Positions 1 through 8,164 of a stretch of DNA of 64,000 nt are shown here, one piece after another. Within the stretch, counting starts at the first letter, position 1. Each line of letters opens with the position of its first letter. Under the pieces are notes generated by a model. It did no database searches, had not been told where the DNA came from, and worked only from the letters and a program-made list of their open reading frames with translations. A program made the translations under genes and the position numbers. This stretch comes from Novosphingobium sp. GTDB taxonomy: Bacteria > Pseudomonadota > Alphaproteobacteria > Sphingomonadales > Sphingomonadaceae. Location: the NCBI GenBank assembly GCA_017744735.1, contig JAGIAR010000006.1, positions 1 to 64,000 of the forward strand, written 5' to 3'.

Positions 1-318
1 CGCGACCTCGGCATGCTCGGCCAGTACAAGAAGCACGCCGAATGGCGCGACGGGATCTACGAGAACACCTATGCCAAGGGCGCGGACGGGATCTGGCGGA
101 TCCAGTCGCTGCATCTCTATGTGAACTTCGTCGCGCCTTACGAAAAGGGCTGGGCGCGGCTGAAGCCGGGCGAAGGGCTGGTGCAAAGCCAGGCTTCGAA
201 GGACTACCCGGCAGACCGGCCGCCAAGCGCGACCTACGCCCCCTTCCCCGCCACCCAGATCCCGCCGTTCCAGGCTCCCAACCCCGCCACCGGCAAGCCC
301 GTGCAGGGAGGCAAGTGA
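1..318 (+). CDS. SnoaL/NTF2-like protein, 3' part only (cut by window start)
   Basis: The frame is open from base 1 and ends in TGA at 316-318, so only the C-terminal ~105 residues are here and the start lies outside the window. The segments IYENTYAKGADGIWRIQSLH and a Pro-rich tail with NPATGKPV closely match the ends of the next three genes, so this is the first visible member of a tandem family of SnoaL-like (NTF2-fold, cone-shaped barrel) proteins. The stop overlaps the next ATG as TGATG, implying translational coupling. In this fold the pocket may bind or turn over a small hydrophobic ligand; nothing here identifies the ligand. Confidence in the family is good; enzymatic function is unknown. 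Confidence 0.8.
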   Translation, partial: RDLGMLGQYKKHAEWRDGIYENTYAKGADGIWRIQSLHLYVNFVAPYEKGWARLKPGEGLVQSQASKDYPADRPPSATYAPFPATQIPPFQAPNPATGKPVQGGK

Positions 319-1073
319 TGCGCATCCAGACCACCACCCTCAAGCTCTGCGGCGCGGCGCTGCTCGCGCTCGCCCCGCTGGCCGGTTCGGCAGCGCACGC
401 CGCGACCGATCAGGAACGGCTGACCGCCTACAAGCACCGGGTCGAGTTGCTCGAAGACCAGGATGCGGTCGAGAACCTCCAGGCGACTTTCGGATATTAC
501 TTCGACAAGGGCCTGTGGGACCAGGCGGCCGCGCTGTTTTCGAAGACCGGCAGTTTCGAATACGAGCAGCGCGGCGTCTATATCGGCCCCGCCCACATCC
601 AGCGCGCGATGCTGCTGTTCGGTCCGCAGGGGCTCGCGCCCGGCCATCTCAACAACCACATGATGCTGCAGAACGTCACCATCGTCGCCGACGACGGGAT
701 GAGCGCCACCGGGCGCTGGCAAGGGCCGATCATGCTGGGCGAGCCCGGCCAGAACGGCGAATGGGCGGTCGGCATCTACGAGAACAGCTACGTCAAGGAA
801 GGTGGGGTGTGGAAGATCGCCAAGCTGCACTTCTACCTCACCGCCAAGACCGATTACGACAAGGGCTGGGCGAAATCGCTGCTGCCGATGGCCGGCGAAA
901 GCGCGCTCTACCCGCCCGACAAGCCGCCAACGGAGGTCTATCGCTCGCTTCCGGGCGCCTATGTGCCGCCGTTCAGCTTCGTCCATCCGGTCACCGGCAA
1001 GCCGCTGACCGACCTGCCGATGGCCGGCGACGATGTGACCGGCCGCGCGGCGGTCGAGCTGAAGGACAAGTGA
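318..1073 (+). CDS. Exported SnoaL/NTF2-like protein, paralog 2
   Basis: 251 residues. The start is the ATG inside the TGATG overlap with the previous stop. Residues 1-28 form a signal peptide ending near AAHAA, so the mature protein is periplasmic. A short heptad-like helix (about 33-52, VELLEDQDAVENLQ) leads into the core motif FGYYFDKGLW, the usual first part of SnoaL-like domains, followed by the strand IYENSYVKEGGVWKIAKLHF and a Pro-rich tail containing HPVTGKPL. It is the most divergent of the tandem copies, for example FGYYFDKGLW in place of YGYFVDKSQW. The stop again overlaps the next start (TGATG). The fold is clear; whether it is a hydratase, isomerase, dehydratase or binding protein cannot be told from sequence. 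Confidence 0.8.
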   Translation: MRIQTTTLKLCGAALLALAPLAGSAAHAATDQERLTAYKHRVELLEDQDAVENLQATFGYYFDKGLWDQAAALFSKTGSFEYEQRGVYIGPAHIQRAMLLFGPQGLAPGHLNNHMMLQNVTIVADDGMSATGRWQGPIMLGEPGQNGEWAVGIYENSYVKEGGVWKIAKLHFYLTAKTDYDKGWAKSLLPMAGESALYPPDKPPTEVYRSLPGAYVPPFSFVHPVTGKPLTDLPMAGDDVTGRAAVELKDK

Positions 1074-1870
1074 TGACCGGTTTACGCCCCGTTCTGCTGG
1101 CCGCGATCGCGGCTCCCATGGTCCTGCTGGCCGCCCCGGTATCGGCAGAGACCGCGTCCGCGAAGCTCGATGCGCTCGACGGGCGGATCACCCGGCTCGA
1201 AGACCTCAACCAGATCGAGCGGGTGCAGCGGACCTACGGCTATTTCGTCGATAAGAGCCAGTGGACCCAGCTCGCCGAGCTGTTCACCGACGATGCGACG
1301 CTCGAGATCGGCGGCAAGGGCATCTTCACCGGCAAGAAGCGCGTGCTCGAATACATGCAGACGGTGTTCGGGCCGGACGGCGCGAAGGAAGGCATGCTGG
1401 CAAACCACATGCAGTTCGAACCGGTCCCCGACGTCGCGCCCGACGGCAAGACCGGCTGGGTCCGCAGCCGCGCCTTCGTGATGAGCATCGGCGGCTGGGG
1501 CCTGCCGCTCTATGAGAACGAATACCGGAAGGGCGCCGACGGCAAGTGGCGCATCAGCCGCCTGACCGGACCCTTCACCATGTACACCAGTTGGGACGGC
1601 TGGGGAAAATGGGCGATGAACAACACCTGGCCCGACAAGTTCGACCCGCCGCCGGACCTGCCGCCCTCGACGGTCTACCTGACCTATCCCGCCTATTACA
1701 TCATCCCGTTCCATTACCCGAACCCGGTCACCGGCAAGGCCTTCATTCCGGATCGCGGACCGGCGGGCGCCTATGCCGCGCCGCCCGGAACCGCGGAGCA
1801 GCAGCACAGCCTCACCATAGGCCGGATGGCGGACGGCACCCAGCCGATCGCCGAGCAGGGCGGGAACTGA
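1073..1870 (+). CDS. Exported SnoaL/NTF2-like protein, paralog 3
   Basis: 265 residues, starting at the ATG coupled to the upstream stop. It has an N-terminal signal peptide of about 24 residues (cleavage near PVSAE). A heptad-like stretch follows (ALDGRITRLEDLNQIERVQ), then the SnoaL core with YGYFVDKSQW and LFTDDATLEIGG, and the strand LYENEYRKGADGKWRISRLT. The C-terminal extension is rich in Pro, Tyr and aromatic residues and contains HYPNPVTGKAF. By eye it is about three-quarters identical to the next gene, so the two are recent duplicates. The Pro/Tyr tail is longer than in minimal SnoaL domains (130-150 residues) and is shared by all plus-strand copies. Function is unknown. Confidence 0.82.
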   Translation: MTGLRPVLLAAIAAPMVLLAAPVSAETASAKLDALDGRITRLEDLNQIERVQRTYGYFVDKSQWTQLAELFTDDATLEIGGKGIFTGKKRVLEYMQTVFGPDGAKEGMLANHMQFEPVPDVAPDGKTGWVRSRAFVMSIGGWGLPLYENEYRKGADGKWRISRLTGPFTMYTSWDGWGKWAMNNTWPDKFDPPPDLPPSTVYLTYPAYYIIPFHYPNPVTGKAFIPDRGPAGAYAAPPGTAEQQHSLTIGRMADGTQPIAEQGGN

Positions 1871-1874
1871 GGCG

Positions 1875-2681
1875 GTGGCGCGCCCGGCCCTCGCGACTGC
1901 GCTGGCCGGCGCGCTGCTTTCCGGCCTGCTGGCAAGCGGCACGCAAGCGTCGGCCGACACAGCTGCGCAGCGGCTCGACGGGCTCGAGAGCCGGATCACC
2001 CGGCTCGAGGACCTCAACCAGATCGAGCGGCTGCAGCGCACCTACGGCTATTTCGTCGACAAGGCGCAGTGGAGCCAGTTGGCCGAACTGTTCACCGACG
2101 ATGCGACGCTCGAGATCGGCGGCAAAGGCCTGTTCACCGGCAAGGATCGGGTGCTCGCCTATATGCAGCTCTCTTTCGGCAAGGACGGCGCCAAGGAAGG
2201 CGTGCTGATCAACCACATGCAGTTCGAGCCGGTGCCGGACATCTCGGCCGACGGCACCGAGGGCTGGATCCGCAGCCGCGCCTTCGTGATGGCCAATGGC
2301 GGCTGGGGTCTGCCACTGTACGAGAACGAGTACAGGAAAGGCACCGATGGCAAATGGCGCATCAGCCGCCTGACGGGCCCCTTCACCATGTATGCGGGCT
2401 GGGAAGACGGCTGGGTCAAGAACGCGACCCCCAACACCTGGCCCGACAAGTTCGGGCCGCCGCCCGATCTGCCGCCCTCGATCGTCTACCTGACCTATCC
2501 GGCCTATTTCGTGATCCCGTTCCACTATCCGAACCCGGTGACCGGCAGGGCCTTTCCTCCCGAGCGCGGCAATGTCGGCGCCTATGCAGCGCCGCCGGGC
2601 ACCGAGCTGCAACGGAAGTATCTCGCGACCGGCCAGCTTGCGGACGGGACCCAGCCGATTGCGGAGCCGCCGCACGACTGA
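1875..2681 (+). CDS. Exported SnoaL/NTF2-like protein, paralog 4
   Basis: 268 residues from a GTG start four bases after the previous stop. The GTG is chosen because it gives a complete signal peptide (about 1-27, ending near TQASA) and no ATG lies before the conserved core. The core repeats that of the previous gene almost exactly: RITRLEDLNQIERLQRTYGY, LFTDDATLEIGGKG, LYENEYRKGTDGKWRISRLT, HYPNPVTGRAF. It is the last gene of the tandem array; a convergent fifth SnoaL gene lies 34 bases downstream. No hairpin terminator is obvious in that gap. Family assignment is firm, substrate unknown. Confidence 0.82.
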   Translation: MARPALATALAGALLSGLLASGTQASADTAAQRLDGLESRITRLEDLNQIERLQRTYGYFVDKAQWSQLAELFTDDATLEIGGKGLFTGKDRVLAYMQLSFGKDGAKEGVLINHMQFEPVPDISADGTEGWIRSRAFVMANGGWGLPLYENEYRKGTDGKWRISRLTGPFTMYAGWEDGWVKNATPNTWPDKFGPPPDLPPSIVYLTYPAYFVIPFHYPNPVTGRAFPPERGNVGAYAAPPGTELQRKYLATGQLADGTQPIAEPPHD

Positions 2682-2715
2682 CCCTCGGCGGTCCCGGGAG
2701 TCTGTCTCGGCGCGG

Positions 2716-3273
2716 TTATTTCTGCGCCTGCTTCGCGCGCAGCTCGGCCATCTGCTTCTGCCATTCCGCCGGGGTCGGCATGATCGTGCGGTCGATCCGG
2801 TGGAGGATTTTCCAAGCGCCGTCCTCGCGCACGAATTCGTCGTCGTAAATGCCGCTGAGCCGCGGGATCGGGCTGCCGTTCTCGCCCCGCATGATCGTCA
2901 ACTGCCGCGAATGGGCGGTCGCATGGTCGCCATCGATCTGCACGTCGACATTGGAGACGATCCGGTAGCTGTCGGTGTTCGGCGCGGCGCCCGGCTGCGG
3001 ATTGCCGTAAATGCCGACCAGCATCTGGCGGATCTCGTCGCGCCCGTGCTTGATCGTATTGCCGTTCTGCCAGGTGCCGTCCTTCGCGAACAGCGCGACA
3101 TATCCGTCGAAGTCGCGCGCATCGAGCCGTACGGCATAGTCGAGGATCACCTGCTTGATCGCCAGATCGTCCTCGATCCGCTGGACCCGCTGTTCGAGTG
3201 TCGGCTGCTGTGCGCAAACCGGTGCAAGCGGCACCAGCACGGCGGCGGCGGCAAGCAGGGCGGTGAACTTCAT
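2716..3273 (-). CDS. Exported SnoaL-like protein (minus strand)
   Basis: 185 residues with a signal peptide (1-21, ending CAQ). A coiled-coil-like stretch (LEQRVQRIEDDLAIKQVILD) precedes the SnoaL-like core YAVRLDARDFDGYVALFAKD, typical of SnoaL_4 / aromatic-ring-dioxygenase small-subunit-like folds. The strand DEFVREDGAWKILHRIDRTI is also conserved. It lacks the long Pro/Tyr tail of the four plus-strand paralogs and is clearly more distant from them. Start ATG at 3273; the 171-base gap to the divergent peptidase gene (ATG 3445) must hold both promoters, and an AT-rich segment near 3390-3410 is the likeliest place. Function unknown. Confidence 0.8.
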   Translation of the reverse strand: MKFTALLAAAAVLVPLAPVCAQQPTLEQRVQRIEDDLAIKQVILDYAVRLDARDFDGYVALFAKDGTWQNGNTIKHGRDEIRQMLVGIYGNPQPGAAPNTDSYRIVSNVDVQIDGDHATAHSRQLTIMRGENGSPIPRLSGIYDDEFVREDGAWKILHRIDRTIMPTPAEWQKQMAELRAKQAQK

Positions 3274-3444
3274 GGCGCTTCTCCCATCCATCTTTGCCGC
3301 CGAAGCTAGCGCGCTGGCTCCGATTCGACCTTGGCAGGACTGGAAGCGCGGCTGGACCTTGTCGGCAGAAAAACATTGCGCAGCGCGGATATTTACCAAA
3401 GATACTATCTCCCCCTTCCACCAACCCTGCCGAGACCCAATGTG

Positions 3445-5586
3445 ATGCGCCCAGTCCTGCTTGCCGCCGCCGCGGCTGTCGTTTCCCTTTCGATCGCCGC
3501 CGGCCCCGCCCGATCCGAAACCGCCGGAGCCGGGGATTCCGCACCGCAGGCAGACGATCCCTATCTGTGGCTGGAGGACGTATCCTCGCCGCGAGCGATG
3601 GAATGGGTCGATGCGCATAATGCGGTGACGGTCCAACGGCTCGAGGCCGACCCGCAATACCAGTCCTTCTACGACGAGGCGCTGGCGATCGCCGGCGCCA
3701 AGGATCGCATTCCGCAGCCGAGCTTCCTCAACGGCCAGATTTACAATTTCTGGCAGGACGAGGATCACCTGCGCGGCATCTGGCGCAAGACCACGCTCGC
3801 CGATTACCGCAGCGCCAGCCCGCACTGGACGACGGTTCTCGACATCGACGCGCTCGGCAAGGCGGAAGGCAAGAGCTGGGTGCTCAAGGGGATCGACTGT
3901 CTCGAGCCGGATGAACGGCTGTGCCTGGTCTCGCTCTCGGTCGGCGGCGAGGACGCGGTCGAAGTGCGCGAGTTCGATCTCGCCAGCGGGTCCTTCGTGG
4001 ACAGCGGCTTCCATCTGCCGCGCGGCAAGCACCGGGTCGCGTGGGAAGATCGCGACCACTTGCTGGTCGCGACCGACTGGAACCCCGGCGACCTGACCCC
4101 CTCGGGCTATCCCTATATCGTCAAGCGGGTGACCCGCGGGCAACCGCTCTCGGCGGCGGTGGAAGTCTATCGCGGCGAGCAGCAGGACGGCGGCTACGGC
4201 GTCAGCCCGGCCGTGCTGCACGACGGCCAGGGCAACCGGCTCGCGGTGATCGAGCGCCCGCTCGACACATTCCATCACCAGACCTTCGTGCTGACGGCGA
4301 AAGGTGCCGAGAAGCTTGCGATCCCAGACAAGGCGAGCGTGGTCGCGCTGGTCGGCGGGCGGGCGATCGTCCAGCTCGACGAAGACTGGAGCGCGGGCGG
4401 CATGGCCTTCAAGGGCGGCTCGCTGATCCAGCTCGATCTCGCCCGGCTCAAGGCCGCGCCGGGCGCGCCCGAGCCGAAGCTGGTCTGGGCGCCGGGCGCG
4501 CGCGACGCGCTCGACGGGGTCACCTCGACCAGGGACAATCTGCTGATCAGCACGCTCGAAAACGTCCGCGGGCGGGCCTGGGTCTACCGGCCGGGTGCCG
4601 ATGGGGGCTGGACCAAGTCGCAGCTCCCGCTGCCCGACAATCTCGCGATCGGCTATGGCTCGACCGACGAGAAATCGAACCTCGCCTTCGTCAGCGCGAG
4701 CGGCTTCCTCGATCCCTCGACGCTCTATCTGGCCGACACGGCGAGCGGGAGCCTTGACCCGGTGAAGTCGCTGCCCGCGCAGTTCGACGCGAGCAAGGAT
4801 GTCGTGGAGCAGCTCGAGGCCACCTCGAGCGACGGCACCAAGATCCCCTATTTCGTGGTCCACCGGAAGGACATCGCATACGACGGGACGACGCCGACCA
4901 TCATGACCGCCTACGGCGGTTTCCAGGTCAGCGAGACGCCTTACTACTCGGGCACGACCGGCAAATTGTGGCTCGAGCGCGGGGGCGCCTTCGTGCTCGC
5001 GAACATCCGCGGCGGGGGCGAGTTCGGCCCGGGGTGGCACGAAGCCGGGCTCGGCACCAAGCGCCAGATCATCTACGACGATTTCGCCGCGGTCGCGCAG
5101 GACCTGATCGCGCGCAAGATCACCTCGCCCCGCCGCCTGGGAATCGAGGGCGGATCGAACGGCGGGCTGCTGATGGGCGTGGAATTCACCCAGCATCCCG
5201 AGCTGTGGAACGCGGTGCTGATCGAGGTGCCGCTGCTCGACATGATCCGCATCTCCAAGATCGCGGCGGGCGCTTCGTGGCAGGGCGAGTACGGCGACGT
5301 GAATGCCGATCCGGCTGTGCGGGCGTTCTGGGAGAAGACCTCGCCCTACTCCGCGCTGAAGCGCGACGGCAAATATCCCGAGCCGTTCATCTTCACCACC
5401 ACCAAGGACGATCGCGTCGGCCCGCAGCACGCGCGCAAGTTCGCCGCGCGGATGGAGGAATACGGCCTGCCGTTCTACTATTACGAGAACACCGAGGGCG
5501 GCCACGGCTCGGGCGCGGACATCAAGCAGTCCGCGCGCACCACCGCGCTCACGATGATCTATATGCGGCAGAAGCTGATGGACTGA
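3445..5586 (+). CDS. Prolyl oligopeptidase family serine peptidase (S9A), exported
   Basis: 713 residues, close to the usual S9A length. The start at 3445 gives a signal peptide (about 1-26, ARSE), which the longer upstream open frame would bury. Residues ~34-420 carry the propeller entry motif DPYLWLEDV and probable beta-propeller blades; ~430-713 is an alpha/beta hydrolase. Catalytic residues by position and context: Ser571 (GGSNGG), Asp655 (KDDRVGP) and His687 (GGHGSG). GGGEFGPGWHEAG before the nucleophile is typical of the family. It would cleave short proline-containing peptides, here probably in the periplasm. The 3' end overlaps the convergent proline-dehydrogenase-like gene by 38 bases. 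A functional link to the proline locus is tempting but inferential. Confidence 0.93.
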   Translation: MRPVLLAAAAAVVSLSIAAGPARSETAGAGDSAPQADDPYLWLEDVSSPRAMEWVDAHNAVTVQRLEADPQYQSFYDEALAIAGAKDRIPQPSFLNGQIYNFWQDEDHLRGIWRKTTLADYRSASPHWTTVLDIDALGKAEGKSWVLKGIDCLEPDERLCLVSLSVGGEDAVEVREFDLASGSFVDSGFHLPRGKHRVAWEDRDHLLVATDWNPGDLTPSGYPYIVKRVTRGQPLSAAVEVYRGEQQDGGYGVSPAVLHDGQGNRLAVIERPLDTFHHQTFVLTAKGAEKLAIPDKASVVALVGGRAIVQLDEDWSAGGMAFKGGSLIQLDLARLKAAPGAPEPKLVWAPGARDALDGVTSTRDNLLISTLENVRGRAWVYRPGADGGWTKSQLPLPDNLAIGYGSTDEKSNLAFVSASGFLDPSTLYLADTASGSLDPVKSLPAQFDASKDVVEQLEATSSDGTKIPYFVVHRKDIAYDGTTPTIMTAYGGFQVSETPYYSGTTGKLWLERGGAFVLANIRGGGEFGPGWHEAGLGTKRQIIYDDFAAVAQDLIARKITSPRRLGIEGGSNGGLLMGVEFTQHPELWNAVLIEVPLLDMIRISKIAAGASWQGEYGDVNADPAVRAFWEKTSPYSALKRDGKYPEPFIFTTTKDDRVGPQHARKFAARMEEYGLPFYYYENTEGGHGSGADIKQSARTTALTMIYMRQKLMD

Positions 5587-6424
5587 GCGGCCGCGCGCCG
5601 AACCGGTCGCGTAAGGCCCATAGCGGCAGGTGCGGCCGCGCCAGCACCCGGTCGATCGCATAGGGCCACCAGCCGGGGCCGAACGGCAGGTAGATCCGGA
5701 TCGGCACCCCGAGGCTTCGCGCGACAGCGGTTGTGCGGCGGCGGGGAAGGCCCCTCAATTGCTCGAGCTCGCACGGGGTTCCTTCTGCAAGCAGGATCGC
5801 CAGCGCGCGTTCGGCAAGCGCGGGATCGTGCGTCGCCACCGCCACCTTCGCGCGGCGCCCGGCGAGCAGGCGCGCCAGCTTGAGATAGTTTTCCGAGGCC
5901 TGGGCATCGGGCCAGGCGGGATCGGGCCATTCGCCCTTGACGAGGCGAATGCGCGCGCTGCCGTCGCGAAAGCGCGCCGCGTCGCCTTCGCTCCGGCGCC
6001 AGCGCGCCGGCAGCGCGAAGCCGGTGCCCGGATGTGCGTCGAGCAGCGTGGCGACGACGTCCAGCGTGGGCTGGGCGAGATCGGGTGCGTGGGAATCGAA
6101 CACCAGCGGCAGGCCCGCCTCGCGCGCCGCTGCGGCGATTACGGCAAGATGGACCGGATCGAACCCGAGCGGCGGCGCCTTGACCGCAAGATAGCTGTCC
6201 CAGCCGGCGAGACGCCCGGCGATTGCGCAGTTCTGCGCCGCGATCTCGGCCGGACCGGCATCGTCTGCCTGGAAATAGCCGATCGCCGATGCGAGGCCGC
6301 GCCGGGCCAGCCGGTCGCGCTGGCGCGCGGCCCAGGCGGCATCGGGCGCCGGGAGCAGGTGGCCCAGCTTCCCCGGCAGCGCATAGCGGAGAGTGCGGGC
6401 AGCGGCCCGCAGAGCGCCGCTCAC
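5549..6424 (-). CDS. Small stand-alone proline-dehydrogenase-like protein
   Basis: 291 residues, GTG start at 6424 inside a GTGA overlap with the upstream acyltransferase stop. The sequence follows the ProDH (FAD-binding TIM barrel) pattern: IRLVKGEWPD corresponds to PutA RLVKGAYWD, VATHDPALAERAL to the FATHN strand, and VPIRIYLPFGPGWWPYAIDR to the C-terminal RIYxPxG...R motif. It is close in size to monofunctional ProDHs but diverges in the conserved AYWD motif (EWPD), so substrate specificity may differ from proline. It runs as the last gene of an Lrp / acyltransferase / ProDH-like minus-strand group, with a full putA divergent nearby. The 3' end overlaps the convergent peptidase gene by 38 bases. 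Could be a paralog with altered function. Confidence 0.72.
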   Translation of the reverse strand: MSGALRAAARTLRYALPGKLGHLLPAPDAAWAARQRDRLARRGLASAIGYFQADDAGPAEIAAQNCAIAGRLAGWDSYLAVKAPPLGFDPVHLAVIAAAAREAGLPLVFDSHAPDLAQPTLDVVATLLDAHPGTGFALPARWRRSEGDAARFRDGSARIRLVKGEWPDPAWPDAQASENYLKLARLLAGRRAKVAVATHDPALAERALAILLAEGTPCELEQLRGLPRRRTTAVARSLGVPIRIYLPFGPGWWPYAIDRVLARPHLPLWALRDRFGARPLSPSASAAYRSS

Positions 6425-7536
6425 CCGAACCGCCTCCTCACCCGCTTGACGAGGGTCGAGGATGCATCGGACAGCAATGCGATGGCGCCGCGCAGTCCCA
6501 AGGGATAGCTGCGGAGTTGCACGCAGGGCCGCCCATCGCGCGTCCAGAAGGCCGCGATCCAGGGCTCGACCCCGCCGAGCAATTCGTAGCCGGCAAGGCC
6601 GCGGCGGGCCGCCCAGCCGAGCGTATGCAGCATCAGCAGCGTGCCGGGGGAACATTTGGCGTAGGCTTCGTCGTAGCCGATCTTGAACAGCCAGAAACGC
6701 CCGTGCCATTCGAGCGCCAGTTGCATCGCCACCGCCCGCCCGTCGATCCGCAGGAAGGCGATCCGCAATTGCCCGAGCCGGGCCGTGCGACGAAAATAGG
6801 CGCGGAAGAATTCTTCTTTCGCGCGGTCCACCGCCATCGCGGTGCCTGCCGCGCGTTTCCAGCTCTCGAGCTCGACCGCGATCGCCTCGTCGAACAGTCT
6901 GTCGAACTCGGCCTCGGACGGGCTCAGCACTTCATAGGCGACCGCGCCCATCTGCTGCGCGCGGCGCGCCGCCCGGCGGAAATCGGACCGGCGGCCCGAA
7001 TTGAAGTGCGCTTCAGGTTCCGCCCAGGTCTCGTCCAGCGCAATCGTGGGGCAAGGAACCGCGGGGCGAACGGACAACCATCCGCGGCCCCTGAGCGCGC
7101 CCCGCAGCGCCGGGATCAGCAGCGAATCCGCCGGCATGCGGGCGAAGCACAGCGGCCGGCTGTCGCTTGCCAGCGCGGCGGCGAGCGCGACTGCAGCTTC
7201 TGGGGTGCCGCACAGGCCGTCGCCCGGCTCGAACACCTCGCGCGCGCCCGCCATCCGCCAGCGCGCGAAATAGCCGCGATCGCGGCACAGCGGCAGCAGT
7301 GCGTCGCCGCCGGCCGTGTCCGCCGTGCCGACGAATTCCCACTCCGCGTCCGCCAGCATGGTGTCGGCAAGACTGGCTACGAAGGCATGGCATTGAGTCG
7401 GCAGGCTGGCGGCGGATTCGCACTTCCGCCAGGCCTCGGCCAGCGGATTGACCAGCTCGTCACGCGCATGGTCCGGCGGGCGCTCGAAGGCGGCGATGGC
7501 GACGCTTGTCTTTACGTCGATCTGAGCGTGTTCCAT
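6421..7536 (-). CDS. FemAB/GNAT-fold acyltransferase (Acetyltransf_6-like)
   Basis: 371 residues; ATG at 7536. The central region has the pattern of the BioF2/FemAB-like family: NSGRRSDFRRAARRAQQMGA around 180-200, then EELSWK-like helices, the strand GRAVAMQLALEWHGRFWLFK, and the acyl-CoA-site-like segment YAKCSPGTLLMLHTLGWAAR followed by GYELLGG. Members transfer acyl or aminoacyl groups, often in envelope or exopolysaccharide pathways. No signal peptide or membrane segment is seen, so it is cytosolic. It is translationally coupled to the ProDH-like gene (GTGA). The gap to the upstream Lrp gene is 68 bases, so all three may be one transcript. Substrate unknown. Confidence 0.75.
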   Translation of the reverse strand: MEHAQIDVKTSVAIAAFERPPDHARDELVNPLAEAWRKCESAASLPTQCHAFVASLADTMLADAEWEFVGTADTAGGDALLPLCRDRGYFARWRMAGAREVFEPGDGLCGTPEAAVALAAALASDSRPLCFARMPADSLLIPALRGALRGRGWLSVRPAVPCPTIALDETWAEPEAHFNSGRRSDFRRAARRAQQMGAVAYEVLSPSEAEFDRLFDEAIAVELESWKRAAGTAMAVDRAKEEFFRAYFRRTARLGQLRIAFLRIDGRAVAMQLALEWHGRFWLFKIGYDEAYAKCSPGTLLMLHTLGWAARRGLAGYELLGGVEPWIAAFWTRDGRPCVQLRSYPLGLRGAIALLSDASSTLVKRVRRRFG

Positions 7537-7604
7537 GCCCTTACCCCTGCGCCGGCAGGCATAGCGCGAACCCGTTAAGGATATTGGAAGACGCTCTCCC
7601 GCGC

Positions 7605-8075
7605 CTATTCCTTGACGGTTTCCATCGCCACGAAGGTGGAAGTGCTGGCGACATGGGGCAGGCGCGAGAGCTTCTCGCCCAGCACCGCGCGATAGCGCTG
7701 AATGTTCGCGGTGCGGACCTTGAGCAGGTAATCGAAATTGGCCGCGATCATGTGGCATTCCTCGATCTCGGGGATGGTCCGCACCGCCGCGCCAAATTCC
7801 TGCAGCGCCTGCTCGCGCGTATCGGACAGGCGCACCTGGGTGAAGGCGACGTGCTCCATCCCCAGCTTGGCCGGATCGACCACCGCCTCGAACCCCCGGA
7901 TCACCCCTTCGGCCAGCAGGCGCTTGAGCCGGATCTGGCACGGGGTCTTGGACAGGCCGACACGGGGCGCGAGATCGGTGATCGAAATCCGCCCCTCGCG
8001 ACGCAGGATGGCGACGATCTTCCGATCGAATTCGTCCAATTCGACCATATCTGGCATATTTTCCATCCGATCCAT
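7605..8075 (-). CDS. Lrp/AsnC-family regulator, probable regulator of putA
   Basis: 156 residues. An N-terminal winged HTH (about 12-60: LDEFDRKIVAILRREGRISI, LSKTPCQIRLKRL) is followed by a RAM/effector-binding domain (about 75-150) with IEECHMIAANFDYLLKVRT. It lies divergent from putA with 89 bases between the starts, the classic arrangement for PutR/BkdR-type Lrp proteins that activate proline catabolism in response to proline. The start could be either of the Met codons at 8075 or slightly inside (MPDMVELD); both keep the HTH intact. The operator should lie in 8076-8164 but I cannot assign it exactly. Confidence 0.9.
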   Translation of the reverse strand: MDRMENMPDMVELDEFDRKIVAILRREGRISITDLAPRVGLSKTPCQIRLKRLLAEGVIRGFEAVVDPAKLGMEHVAFTQVRLSDTREQALQEFGAAVRTIPEIEECHMIAANFDYLLKVRTANIQRYRAVLGEKLSRLPHVASTSTFVAMETVKE

Positions 8076-8164
8076 CTACTATCTTGCCATTCAAAAGTCC
8101 ATTTTCCTGATGCAGCCGCAAACTTAAGTGAGATCGGCTGCCCGCGGGGTGCTAGGATGCACCG

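Noticed and set aside
3310..3325. CTAGCG sequence resembling the third block of the shared promoter motif
   Set aside because: The CATA.A and GATGG..CAT.AA blocks are absent at the required spacing. Other CTAGCG occurrences (13480, 54690) are inside coding regions.
2716..5661. Very long minus-strand open frame (about 980 codons) opposite the prolyl oligopeptidase gene
   Set aside because: Only its last 185 codons encode a real protein (the SnoaL-like gene at 2716-3273). The rest is an antisense frame of a high-GC gene with Arg/Gly/Pro-rich composition and no domain pattern.
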